Assembly (NCBI RefSeq): GCF_008831285.2
Contig: NC_045141.1
Span: 16,664,106 to 16,728,105 of the forward strand
Length of the DNA: 64,000 nucleotides
Source of the DNA: Nymphaea colorata
Taxonomy: Eukaryota > Streptophyta > Magnoliopsida > Nymphaeales > Nymphaeaceae
Reading direction: 5' to 3'
Part shown: positions 45,196-57,720 of the stretch, piece by piece
Layout: every line of letters begins with the position of its first letter
How positions within the stretch are numbered: the stretch's first letter is position 1
Program-made: the position numbers and the translations under genes
Notes under the pieces: generated by a model
The model's input: only the letters and a program-made list of their open reading frames with translations
Told to the model about the DNA's origin: nothing
Databases searched by the model: none

Positions 45196-48100
45196 TTACC
45201 ACTTCAAGTTCAATGTGAAAGGCTCTGGAGAAACCTTCGCAGGTGAAAACCTGCCAAATGATGCATTGGACAGCAAGCTACTCCATGCAACCGATTCCAC
45301 TACAATAAATGGCCTCACCTTCTTGATTATGACTGGCCTCAGCTCACCTCCCTCCACCCTTGCCAAAACATCAAACCAAAAGCGCCTTCTCGTTGGCCTT
45401 GTGATCCAAGTTGGCATTGACTCCAGAATTTTGTCACCACTGTCCACTTCTTTTTCCAGTTCTAATTGAAATTTAACCAATGTAGATGCTGCTATTTTCG
45501 CTTTCAGTACTCTAAAACCACCTTCATGATGAAGCCGGACACCAAGAAAACTCCTCAGCAATTTGTCCAGTAGTACCAACCTTGAATCAAGGATCCGTGT
45601 AGAATGCCCTAAGCCACCGGATCGTTGGCCTGTGTAGCACTTTTCCGAGTCAAGCCGAACCATGTCTTGAGACAAAACCTCTGTTTGGATGTAACCTTTG
45701 GAATTTGAGTTTCTATAAGCAAAGACAGAGGATGGCCCTTCAATCTGAATGTGAAGTAATGGAGTGCATGAAGTGTAATGTCCAAAATATCGAAGCCAGC
45801 TGCTTTTATCATTGGAAGAAAAAGAGCTTCTGTTGAATGGCATGCCAAAGTTGAATGGATCAACTATGCTGACCTGTTGAGCATTTTTTACAGATAAAGT
45901 AATTCCTTCACCAACAAGAACACGTTTGAAACCTGTCAAAGTGGTGTTCATCTGAGCACCAGACCAATGATGGCAACAATCAACAGGAAACTCGTTTAGT
46001 TTTCAGAGATTAAACGTTGAAAGGAAAAACTCAACACATTGAGGATAGTAGGAAGTTAGGAACTACCCAAAAAGTCATTATTCTAAAATAAAAAGGCAGA
46101 ACTCATGAAGCCCACAACATATGACGATGGAGGAGAGTGTTGAAATTTCGGTGGCACATCTGTAGAATATTTTCTACTGAAAAGTGATTATGCATTAACC
46201 AGTTTCATATAAGAAGCAGTCTGCTGCACTTTGAACGAAAAGGTCTAGAAACATAGCAAGAAAAGTAATACTTGTTACAAACAGGTAGCATAAGCTACAG
46301 TCATTCTAAGGTCTAGGCTAAGGTTTCACTATACTACCGTAGCTCCAGTTACAGCTAATTTTGCACTATACAAGGAGATTTATGTGACCCTCTCTGAAGT
46401 GCTAGAACTTTACAAAGAAAACTATCAATTTATATGCCAGCCACATGTTCAGTAATAAACAGATAACCTGTCTTGTTGGTTTTCATTCAACAGTAACAAC
46501 TCATGGACCTTGTTATTTTTGCATGGGGAGGCAAAGATGGTCATCCAATGGTTGGGACTCCTACATTACCTTCACATGAAAATTTAGCAGAACTTGTCTA
46601 TGTCCCAACTCCCAAGCTAGTTGAGGTCGAACACGAGCATAGATGACCTTTTGCAAGCTAGGGCACTAGAGTGCAGATCACATGTATGCTCATTTTCTGC
46701 ATAAAGTTTGTTATCCATTTATGAAGTTGTGCTCATTAAATTACATCTTCTCTTAGAAAAAAATGAACCACACACACACACATACAAGGTCATCTCATAA
46801 ACCATATATCATGACAATGCACAAAATCTGAATTAGATAGCCTCTTTTAAACATGAAAAGATATATACTGCCTACAAAATGAGGAGATAAACCCACCAAT
46901 TATCACACAGCAACATTGTGTGAACTGATGGGCAGTTCAAAGCACATGTGGCATCTACTTGTTCTTTCAACTTTGAGCAGATCTATTCACAGTTTTCATA
47001 TGAATGACAGAAAATGGAAGGCTAATATAGAAACATACTGGAAGCTTTAGCAGCACTGCATCTTCTCCTGTGATGGCTAACTCAAGTGGACCCTTGAACT
47101 TGAGAGACTTCAATCCAGGCTTCACACTGGCCAGTCCAAGAAAACCTATTCCTGCATTTGACACTTTTTCCTCCCTTCGTAAGCGCTTCCATGATGCAAC
47201 TTCATCTGTGAACTTTGCTGCCCACATAATTTTCCCTACCCGAAGATAGAACTCATATCGGTGAGAAACACCACCCTTAGCACTGCTTATCTTGATGCTA
47301 GAGAAGCTTGTGTTTTCAAACTCCCATTTTTCTTCAATTGAGATTGCTCTCAAAATCTCCTATTTATATTACCCATCACCATCAGACAAACAACATGAAA
47401 GATGAATTATGCCACACCAGTGATTCAAAATCAGAAAGCTAATCAAAGCTAGTATTCTTTTAAACCAGAGCTACAAATTCATCAAGATCTTGCAAGGTCA
47501 CTGAAAAATCAAAAGTGGAAGTATTACTTGCTTGCAGAAAACTTTCTTCTTGAGAAATCAATTCTAAAATGTGAAACATTTCAAAATCCAAAGCCTGTCA
47601 TCGGGGAGGAGCATTTTCCTTATTCTCAAGGATACCCCATTATGAGATTATTTAAATATTTCATTATTTTAATTGATTTTTTAAATTATTTCTATATACA
47701 AGGCGTCAGTTTATAAGTTTACTTCTTGAAAACTTTTTTTATCTGAACACTCTGGCTGCAATTGGACATATCTTTGAAGATCTCTTAAGAAGCAAAGAAG
47801 GGGTTTGGGAAGAAAATCGTGTGCTTGGAAAAAATGTTTCTCTTGAGCTCTTTTTTTTTTCCTGAACTCTAACAGTTTAGCTGCATTTCAACATATCTCC
47901 GAAGATCTCTTAAGAAACAAGGAAGGTATTTGGCAAGAACATTGTGCTTTGGAACACTTGCTCCTCTAACACATGTTTTAAGAACACAATGTCATTGTTT
48001 CAGGAAATATGGTGTGATTGTGACAAGCATTTGGTTATTAGTCCAAAAACAATATCTATAATCACATCATGTTTCTGGACCAAAAGATGGTGCTTTTAGA

Positions 48101-48953
48101 TCATGCATTTTAAGAACATGCAATGTTCTTATTGAATGCCTTTGAAGGTACATTAATGTAAATGGTAGATTCCCTTTTTTTCCTAGTTTCACTGGATGAC
48201 CGAAATTATTTATTAAAAAAAGTTGTTTCTCAACTGATACTAGCTATGATAATGCTCACACAAACAATACATGTATAAATTTGGTCATAATATGTACATG
48301 GGTGTTTTTTGTGTGAGTGTGAGTGTGTCTTGGCTACCGTCCTGCTTTCCAAGACGTTCCCCAATTCTGTTTCCCTTATGGCGCTATTGAGATCTTCCGC
48401 TCAAAATAAATAACAGCCACTAGAAAGGGGAAGAAAAACAGTACGAATGAAGATGAAATGTTTATAAAAACTCAAAAGAAATTAATAAACAGGAAAAAGG
48501 AAACAACGAAATTCGCGTAAAAAAAAAAGTTAATCGATGAAGTCCTCGGAACAGATAAATCCATAGATATGGAACTCTAAACCGATAAGCAACCACAGTC
48601 AGGATTTTCACTAAAGGACACGAAGAAAGAAGAAGGCCGGTTCAGAAGAATGGGTAAAAACTAAAAAGCCGATCAAACCCTCAGCAGACGCTAAACACTA
48701 ACAATTGATGACAACAATAATTCGAAATTTCTCGACCTAAATCTGTACTGAGAGAAAAGGTTCTCACGCGAGCATATAGAGAGAAAGAGAGAGATGGAGA
48801 TTCTTCTTCTCTTACCTTCAAGAAAGGGGCGGCAGGGGAAGGTTCTACCTCCGCCGTGTGTAAGGGGAAGACCCGGAGGGTCGAGTTCCGTGTCAATGGA
48901 AGACTAGACGCCGTTGAAGCAAGCAAGACCAAGAGGAAAAGCCACGCCGTCAT
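45196..48953 (-). CDS. TIN1: signal-peptide protein resembling TUNICAMYCIN INDUCED 1 (404 aa)
   Basis: Three exons on the minus strand: 48953-48816, 47359-47039 and 45951-45196, all joined in phase 0 with GT-AG borders (AAG|GTAAGAG, CCA|GTATGT). Residues 1-17 (MTAWLFLLVLLASTASS) are a clear signal peptide. The next 30 residues are proline-rich. Exon 2 gives a soluble domain (EKWEFENTSFSSIKIS..LRVGKIMWAAKF). Exon 3 gives TGFKRVLVGEGITLSV, a Cys-containing stretch (LDSEKCYTG), ELEKEVDSGDKI, RPTRRRFWFDVLARVEG and the C-terminus FTLNLKW. The layout and these segments agree with my memory of plant TIN1, an ER protein induced by unfolded-protein stress and linked to pollen surface form. The name is from memory and not verified. 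The molecular function is unknown. There is no ER retention signal at the C-terminus. I see no exact ERSE (CCAAT-N9-CCACG) upstream. Confidence 0.7.
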
Positions 48954-51032
48954 CTCTCTCTCTCTCTCTCTCGGCGATCAGATTGCCAGCGGGAGACCTG
49001 AGAGACGCATGACTGGAATTAAAGACAGTATCGTGTCCGAGCATTCGTGCGCCTCAGATTGTACCTGAGCGGTTGTGTGTAGGTGCGCGCACCCCATCCC
49101 AATGATTGTTCGGGGTGAGGCCGCCGGCTGTGGCGGTCGGGACGGGTTCCGACCCGTCGGTTGTAATTGGGTCGGGTCTACCCGAACTAAACAAGAAAAC
49201 GACCCGATATTGTTCAAGGTAGGGTTTGAATCAAAACGGGTCAGACATTTTGTCATGGCGCCCTATGACCTGGTTTTCCCATGATACTGGGTTCGGATCT
49301 TATTTGATCTGGATTTAGTTCGTATCCATACTCATGCCGCGTGACAAGCTTGCAGGCTTAATTGAGAGTCGATCCATCTCTAAAAGAAGTGGGACTCAAA
49401 ACTTGTTCTTTAGTCCGATAGATCCCGACCTATCTTCTAGCAGCATCAGTTTGGTCTCAAAATGATTAAGAAGCAAAACAATCAATCACTTAACAACTCT
49501 TTTTATAAATTCTCACCATTTAGATGTTTCAATTAAAGTATTGGATGTCGGTTTTATAACATCTGCATACCAGGCATGGAGAGTGAGTAGGAAGATTATT
49601 TCATTTTACATCTAACTGAGAGCCAAAGCTTTCACTCTCATCTATTCTCCTATAGCACTAGGCATGCTTTTGATACTCAAGTTGATTTTTCTGATTTACT
49701 TTAACTTGCAAATCGGTGTCTTTTCTTGAAATATAAAGAGTTGATGTGAAATATAAAGAATTGATGCTTTGAGAGTTTGAAACATATACTGACTGTCTAC
49801 TAGATCTCACCCCATCTCTATACTCATAATAACAAATTCTCACAATTTTTAATACATAAATAATAGGCATTCAACTTTTTTTTCGAAATTTTGAACGCCT
49901 ATTTAGTAGGTACCAAAAGTTGAAGTGGCAATTTGTTAGTGGCGGATCAATTGCTGGGTGGGTTTTCTAAGTTTTTCAATCAATGGTAGATGAATCCAAA
50001 TCCAATAACGAGTCTGGGTTACTAAGATGCCTTAACTTACACTACACATCCAAACTAGATTCCAAAAGTTAGTAGATGTGCCCTACATGTCTAAGACATA
50101 ATGCATGTGGTTTCTCTATGTTTCAGTTAGACTTGAGGACCAACCGAAAATACAAAATTTTTTGCACCGAGATTTATGCATCTGAGACAACTTTTCCTAT
50201 GCAAACACGCTGCAACTTGTCAAATGCATGTGATTTTTCTCATAAATCACATGAATTTTTCTTGTTGATCACAATGGCCATTTGATTTTGACGGATACCC
50301 AAATTCAATTACATGCAAGAAAATTAGATTTTTTTTTTTTTTGCAAGTTTTGTATTCAAATACAAACTCTATGGACATCCCATGTGGTAACAGCTGTAAT
50401 CTTGACATCTCAAGTTTTAGTTGAGAAGTTTTAGTTGAGAGAGTAAGTAGGGGTGCACATGAGCCGAGACTCGCTTGAGTTGAGGCCGGTTGAATTTGAA
50501 TCATAAGTCAAAAAAACTTGAGCTCACTCATAAGTAAAAAAACTTGAGCTCACTCATAAGTTCTTTAATTCAACTGAAAGTCGACTATACAGTGTCACAG
50601 CTCGATCTCAAGTTCTTTAATTCCTTTAACTCGTTTATGTTAATATGTGTCCTTTTTTTAACACGTCAACTTATTTAACTAATTCAATTATGATGAACCG
50701 GTTTTACGAGTTTAAACAAATCGATATGAACTCGACTTGTTTAGCGAACTCGACTCGCACGATTAACGATATACAACTAGGAACCGAGAGTGTTTGCTTT
50801 CTGCCCTTCTCACTGTCGCAGTACGGCATTCCTGCCGGAATAATTCTCCCTTCCCCTTGCTTGCTCTCGGGGGAAGGTACGCCTCGCCTTTCCCCTGGTA
50901 TTTAGAATTCCACCAAGTCTTTCAAATTGGCGCAATCTTCGCATGAGCGTCATCTCCTAGTTGACACTCTCATCTTTTTTTCTCATGAATTCTCGTGTTT
51001 GTTTTTTCCTTTGCAGAAGGAGGCGGAGGACC
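48954..51032. promoter_or_regulatory. shared upstream region of TIN1-like gene and ATG101
   Basis: The two genes point away from each other across 2.08 kb. Next to the TIN1-like start lies a CT run (48954-48972). A patch at 49120-49320 is rich in GGGTCGGGT and GACCCG words, like a repeat end. Upstream of ATG101, GAAG|GTACGCC at about 50876 and TTTGCAG at 51010-51016 could border an intron in the 5' leader, which is an inference. A duplicated word AAAAAACTTGAGCTCACTCA occurs at about 50510-50560. No gene is seen. Confidence 0.45.
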
Positions 51033-54000
51033 ATGAATTGTGAAGTTTGCCATCTTAAAGAGCTGGTATTTCTTCGTTCAATGTCTTCTTTTCCTTCTGT
51101 CGACTTGGTTTAGAATTGTTGGTATGTGTTCGTAGGCTTGCTTTCTGCAAAACGTTGAATATTGGATGGTCTTAACTGTTAAGTGGGGAAGCGTGTAAAA
51201 TCGAAGTTCTGGTGTTGTTGGTGTATCTAGCAATGGTTTTGGTTGATAAGCCATTTGGTTAGGGTTTCGTGGCCATCAGTGCCATGTGTAAATTAAAAAA
51301 GATGCCGTCCTTTGATCTGTAAGTCATGTTCTTTCTTCTGATTTGGGGGAAGTGTAGGATCTATGCTCTGCTAAATTTGTACCAACGGCGTCACTGAGTT
51401 TTAGAGGACTATCAGGTTCGTCGTTCTGTTGAGACGGCAATGTTGCCATCGCGTAATAAAATTTAGATTCCATATAATTGGGGAGGAAGAGAGAAGAATT
51501 CTCTAACGAAAGGTGTGATTGTGCCAACCAGGCAAGCTGGTAGTTCTAGCTTCCTTGTGGAAGCCCTTGGTCATATTATATGTTCCTTTTCTCTGATAAG
51601 AAAAAGATTGTTGGAGAGAAGCACAATTTATGATGCAATCCTGGATCTGCTTTCGGTGCATGTTCACTTGAGACAGAAGATTGGATGGACGTTTGGCATA
51701 CGAGTCTAACCATTATAGTTCTTGTCTTTCACAAGAAAAATGGTGATAATTCAACAATTGTCTGAGAAGAATCACATGTTGGAACTTTATCTTACTCTGT
51801 ATGGAGTATGGACAGAGATTTAGATTGTTTCTTAGCTTAATATGCTATAAGTTTCTAAATCTTATAGTTCTTCTCTTTGTGATCTATTCTTACTATTGAT
51901 CCTTGCGCTGGTGCTTATATGCCTGGTGGAGCATTTTGTGAGTTATATGATTTTATGTTTGTAGGAAGTAGAGGCAGTTGAAATCCCAGAAGTCCTACGA
52001 TGTAAGTTCTGCTGTTTGTTTTATATTTAAAGTAGGATGTGCTTTTAGTATATAGTTGTTTCGCTGCTTACCCGTGCAGTGTGTGCACCTACTGATGAAC
52101 CATTTTCACTATTTAATGTGTGCTTGATGAATTTTTTACAAAGTCTGTGTGGTATCAATGCAGGCATACTTCACACCATTTTGTTCCACAGAGCCTTGGG
52201 GCTTGTTCGCCCAAATGATGTTGACTCTGAACTCTTTGATATTACTTATGTAAGTTTCATATTGTCCTTCACATTTCTATGTAGTAGTGCGTTGATGGCT
52301 AGTTTACATATTTTGATTGGCGGCATGCCAAGATGTTTGAACTTTGAAAATTGCGTAATCTGAGTCAATGTTGGAGAGCATGTGAATGATATATTCAGTG
52401 ACGTTCTGTGATGTTTTATGAGTTATGACTTTTGACTTTTGAACAGCAGTCAACATTGGAGAGCATGTGAGTGATCTACTCAATGATGTTCGATGAGGAT
52501 TTATTAGTTTTGAGTCTTTTGACTATCGAACAACTAACAAAGTATATTTGCATACTTTTTAGTTCCAAAACATTATAACCAAATTTTCTAGTTCATTCCT
52601 AGACTGGAACGTGGTAAAAGAGACATTTATTTGGGTAAAGTGTGATTTTTTCATTCTCATGTTATTCCTTTATTTATGTATCTGCTTGTTGACAGCTATG
52701 GATGGTAATGGTATTGAGTTGTATATATCAGTATATCTACTCTATAGTTGATGGCTTACGTCCTGCACTCTGCCAGTACTCAATACACGATCACATTTTG
52801 TTCTCTCCTGAAAATACAATGTTCTCAGAGCCTCCTACTTTGTTTGTTCCCCTAACCATGAGTCTCGTGTGAAACAATTTCCCTCATTTTCTAGTGACCA
52901 ATTGTTCTCTATTATTGCCTCATGCTTTATTATTTCAGTCTCATTTTCTTTGCACTTTAATTATCTAACTTATTTCAGTCTCATTTTCTTTGCACTTTAA
53001 TTTATCTAAACTTGTTTTTCCTTTTAAGGTGCAATGTGGGGATGCTGACCTGGAAAAGAATATAGAGGAAAAGATCGATCAGTTCATTGCATGGGTGGAG
53101 AAGCACCCTAACAAGAAAAGCCAGGTGAATCATTTTGGCCATTCGCTTGATCTATTTTCTCCGGTCCTTAATGCTCCTTAATGCTCGTTACTTATCTAAA
53201 TTTTAGCTGCTTTTGGAGAACCTTATATTTTTAATGTTCAGAAATGTTAGGTTCTTGCGAAGCTTGACCTTTGAGTTTCTTTCGCTTAACTTTTGGCGCT
53301 TTGGAAAAATGATAATTTTGTTGCTTGTGATAAAAGGCATGTTAAAGAATAATTGGCTGGCTTTTCTTTTCCTGATATCTAGAAATCTGAATCTTGATTA
53401 CGAAAGCACAGGATGAACATCAGGAATGGTCTCCCAGCTGCTCACTAAGACCTAGGTAAGAGTTCTCTCTAATCCTGAATAAATCAGGTCTAGCAGGTAT
53501 TGTGCATGTAGTTTTCTCGTCTTTCCTAATAAAGGGTGAGGAGATGAACTGACCTCATAGTTTGAGATTGACACACCAAAAGTCAAATAAAAATAAAAAT
53601 TTGGAACCTCTCTCCATGGCATATGCAACATCAAAACTTTGGGAAGTAGGTAGTTAGTAGAAAATGACCATTCTCTCTCTCCCTCCCTCCCTCCCTCCCT
53701 CCCTCCCTCTCTCTCTCTCTCTCTCTCTCAAAAGCACACACTCGCACATGCAAAAACATCTTTCCATCATTTATGCAAGTTGCTGTCAAATGGATGGGGA
53801 CTATAAAAGTTGTCGACTTATCCTATCTTTCTTCTTTAGTCTATGGGTTATGCTGTATGAGTGTATTCTATTTCTTTAGTCTTGTGTATTCATTTGTTTT
53901 TCTTGCTGCCAACTTCATTTCTATGTAGAAAATGTGTCTGATCAACCTTGTCATGAACAATGCAGATTTGCCTTTCCTTCTTTGAGAAAAAGAACAAACA

Positions 54001-55121
54001 GGCTACATGGTTCAGTAACAAAATTGAGCGTCTGTATTGGGAGCAGTGGTTTATTTATATGAATGTTGTGTCCCCAAAATCCTATATGGGAAAGCATCAC
54101 CATGCCAAAGCTCGTACAGATTCAGTAGGTATAACATGTTCATCGCTGCAAGTCCTTTTCATTTGAATCATTGAGAGGTAGTTCCTGTTCACTGATGGTT
54201 TTGGTTTTTCTATCTACAGAGAGTACAGACGTGAGTACTCCACGTCATGCTTCTCTTGAGACATCCCTTCGTGAAGTATTGTTTCAAATTATCAAATTTG
54301 TAAATGAAAAGAAGGATCATATTCCGCCTGTTCCAATTTTGGATTGTGTCTCATTTCCTTATGAAATTACATTACCAAGGTAGCTCTTTAATGTGTATTT
54401 CCATGACCATAACTGGTAGCCATGATTCATTTTTAATTTCATTGCTGTGTTTGTTTTTCATGTTATTCCAGTTTATTGTCTATGTGCAATAGCTGTTGAT
54501 TTGTAACTTTGTCTCTGTTCATGGAAGTTAAGCCTACCATATGGCTCGTCTTTCTGCAGTCGAGAGGTGTTGTTTATGCATCTGATCCCCATTAGCAATT
54601 ACTTGTCAATTCCTTGAACAGAGTTACTTCTGTCTTCACTTCTGCATGATTACCTGCCAATATGGCTTTTATTTCATCACTGCATTGATATGCTGTGTGC
54701 AATGTGGAACTTTACTGATCTTTGTTTGGTCATGTGTTCCTATCCCAATATGGTGGCTCTCCCGGGACTCCTGGACTGCTTGTTGCATGCATAAAGAATG
54801 AAATTTTTCCATTGTTTTTTCTACAACCTTTCTTATTTCAATCATAGTTGGCAAACCCATGCAGACCCTGATCGGCTGATGACCAGGCCACCGAGTCATT
54901 GACTCATTGACTCGGTCAAGTTTTAAAATAACCTGAATCGGGCGAATCGGGGCGAGTCAGGGACAGACTGAGCCAAGGCTCATGGTCAGGTTTTCTAACG
55001 ATCCAAGTTGACTTGGGCGATTCTCGAGTTAACTCGGCGAGTCAGCCAACTATGGTTTCAATTCTCTTGGGTAAACGTAAACCTGATTCATCAATGTGCA
55101 TCTCTTTCTGTCTCTTATACT

Positions 55122-55167
<46 letters not shown>

Positions 55168-55342
55168 GCACACATGCATGAACATTTTCCCTAGCATGTG
55201 TGCCTACCGAAATTTTACTTTTTGAAATAGATGGTCATGTGCTGACTATTCTTCTCATGTACCCAGTGCCTCAGATTCTTCATTCGGCATGGATATGATC
55301 AAGAGGATGCTTCAGACTGGACATCCGACAATGCTTGGTTGA
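51033..55342 (+). CDS. ATG101: autophagy-related protein 101 (ATG101, complete, 216 aa)
   Basis: Seven coding exons: 51033-51065, 51965-52001, 52164-52249, 53029-53124, 53966-54128, 54220-54379 and 55267-55342. All borders are GT-AG and the frame closes exactly over 651 bases. The protein begins MNCEVCHLKELEVEAVEIPEV and ends GHPTMLG, as in plant ATG101. It is a HORMA-fold subunit that stabilises ATG13 in the ATG1/ATG13 kinase complex and recruits later factors at the start of autophagosome formation in the cytosol. The WF-finger region is Trp99-Phe100 in KQATWFSNKIERLYWEQWF. FVNEKKDHIPPVP is the conserved C-terminal segment. Intron 6 holds a 212-bp hAT-like MITE and a TA run, and the region between exons 4 and 5 holds a CCCT run, none of which touch exons. 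It is single-copy here and shows no damage. Confidence 0.95.
53671..53728. repeat. CCCT/CT microsatellite in ATG101 intron 4
   Basis: A run of CCCT units changes into a CT run and lies well inside the intron. Confidence 0.9.
54843..55054. mobile_element. hAT-like MITE in ATG101 intron 6
   Basis: Perfect 10-bp inverted termini CATAGTTGGC and GCCAACTATG are flanked by ATTTCAAT on the left (54835-54842) and GTTTCAAT on the right (55055-55062), an 8-bp duplication with one mismatch. The body is full of GACTCGG/CCGAGTC words. No coding sequence. Confidence 0.75.
55124..55164. repeat. TA microsatellite in ATG101 intron 6
   Basis: A pure TA run of about 40 bp between the MITE and exon 7. Confidence 0.95.
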
Positions 55343-57720
55343 TCATCTACACTTGCAACTTAAAAATCACTTTTCTGATGTTTTGTGCATAATAGGCTCT
55401 TCGAAAACACTTGTTTAGTTCCTAACTGGCTTGTAAATAACAGTATATTCATCTGTTGATAAAATGAAAGTTCATAGAATCACAGTGCTCTCTCTCTCTC
55501 TCTGGTAGGCGAGTTAAGAACAGGATCGGAAATGTGCAAATTGCAATACCCCTGCTAGACTCTTGTCGAGTCTGAATTGATCAAAGAATCTTCTGCCAAT
55601 CTTGATAGGTGAACCGTTTTGAAGGATATAAAGAACCGTCCTCGTAATACATTAACTTGCTGGGGGTTTTCTGTTAATAGGGGTGGAGCCAAAAAAATTT
55701 TATGAAAAGGGCCAAATTAATGTTTTTAAATTTTGATTGGGGCTGAAATATCATTTTTCAAAATTTCTATATAAAACAAGTGAATTTTTTTAAAATTTAC
55801 ATGTAAATTTAAAAAAAGAAAAAGAAAATTGAGGATCAGGGCTTCGCCCCTGCCGTTAAAGATTATAAGACTAACGCGGGCCTGGTGGGGGTACTGACAG
55901 TCCTTTAAGACCGTCTCAGACCAAGTGCAGCAACCCGGTATAATAAATTGAAGAAAACCCCGATATAATAAATTGAAGAAAACCCTTTCTGGATTTGTGT
56001 ACAAGGAAACTGGGGTTCAGCAAATTCCTACGAGTTCATGCGAACATAAAAACTTGAATACCAAACTCGGTTTAATCCAGACTGACCTAGGTAGCCGGAG
56101 CTTCTGCTGGCCCGCCTAGCAAATATTTATCAGGCCAATTTCCCTCTCAAAACAGTTTGCTCGCACGCGTGCTAACACATGGTCACTCAATCTTGATAAC
56201 TTCAATCCACCAGTAATCCAGACCACTTTCCCCTCCCGTCACTCCAAGTCAGCGAGAGGGATAGATAGAATATAGTTGCCTAAGATTGTCAAGTATGCTT
56301 GCAGTGAGTTGCAAATATCTAATTTCCTTGTGTCTGTTGGTCATCCTACTGGTTGGGCTGATTCCTGACAGGTTTTTCGAAATCCGACCGCACAAATTAA
56401 TGCATAATATCAAAACGTACTTGCATTTAAAACGAACATAGAGGAATAGATCAATTGAATAAGAAACCATCAACAATTCATATTATTAACAAATGATCAT
56501 CAAAACACACACGAATAGAAACCCAACGATCTTTTTCCACATATATATTTATATACCAGATATCCAAATGTTGGCTGGAACTCGTCTTTTTTCACATTTT
56601 TAGTAGTTATAGCCGTATATTCATATATTTTCCATATTTCTTTAAAATATATCAACTTCCTTGGCTAAAGGCATAATGTCCAAGTAGAGGAAGACCATGC
56701 CGCGCCCACAGGGCTTACCTGTCAAGACATGGGGGCATTCGGTGGAGAGTGAAACCATGGGCAAGAAAGAGGTGGCACGCCCGTAACCAGTTGGGCAACA
56801 TAAAGCAGACGTAGAATGGCTCAACTCATAAGGTTAAGAAATCCGGAAGCAGCCCAAGAATTGGCAACGGCGGGCATTTCCCACCTGGTCAGAGACTTCG
56901 ATGACAGTTCACTTACAAGATCAACTTGGCAATCGTAAGCTATGAGTATGGACTAAGCACAGAGCCCCATGAACCGGACATGGTTTATCACCTCGAAAGA
57001 TGTCTGACCGATTCAACCATTGCCCAAGAATAAGAGGCCAAACAAACAACTGACTTGAGGACAAGGAGTAGACGCCCACCTGACAATGAATGCAACTCAT
57101 CCAAGGTAGGGGTGAAAGAGTCCAACCGATTCAAAGAGCCAGTCATGCATTTATGAGATTTCCACTTAAATATGGAGTATGGCCTTCTCTTGGAATGCAG
57201 ATTCCATTTTCAATTTCCCTTTTCAAATCGTAAAGGACCATATATACTCAACGAGAAAAGCGCATGCACATTTACTAGCTCAGAAAAGTACATAAATGGT
57301 TGAGCTTCTACGCCATAAGAGCTTAAGAGGATCTCAAGGATCAAAGCTTAAGAGGATCTCAAGGATCTAGGAAGATGCCATGGAGCAAAGAGCTATCTTA
57401 ATTACGAGGACACAGTTATTTGAAACATGAGAAAACACGCCGATGATGAGCTCATCGAGCATGTAGAAAATACAACAATAAATAACGTGGAGACTTGTGA
57501 AGTCCACAGATTTTGTAGCGACCTAGCCACAGAATCCAGAGATCACGGAAATGGATACAGGCTGTCCCCTTATTATCCGTAATAGTGAGCTTCTCGGGAG
57601 GAGTAATTACCTTTGCACTTGCTTGCCTATCACTTCATTACAGTGTGCAGACAGCAAGCAACACAAGCCAGTCAGGCATTTCGACCTGGCAAAATCATAT
57701 GAAGCCCAAAATAACTGGTC
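55343..57720. other. between ATG101 and ArgC, convergent 3' ends
   Basis: No supported gene. A CT run lies at about 55488-55503. The stretch about 56640-57170 is less AT-rich than its surroundings, with an open minus-strand frame of 60 codons that I do not recognise; it could be part of an LTR. At 57329-57370 the word GCTTAAGAGGATCTCAAGGATC occurs twice in a row, separated by AAA. Confidence 0.45.
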
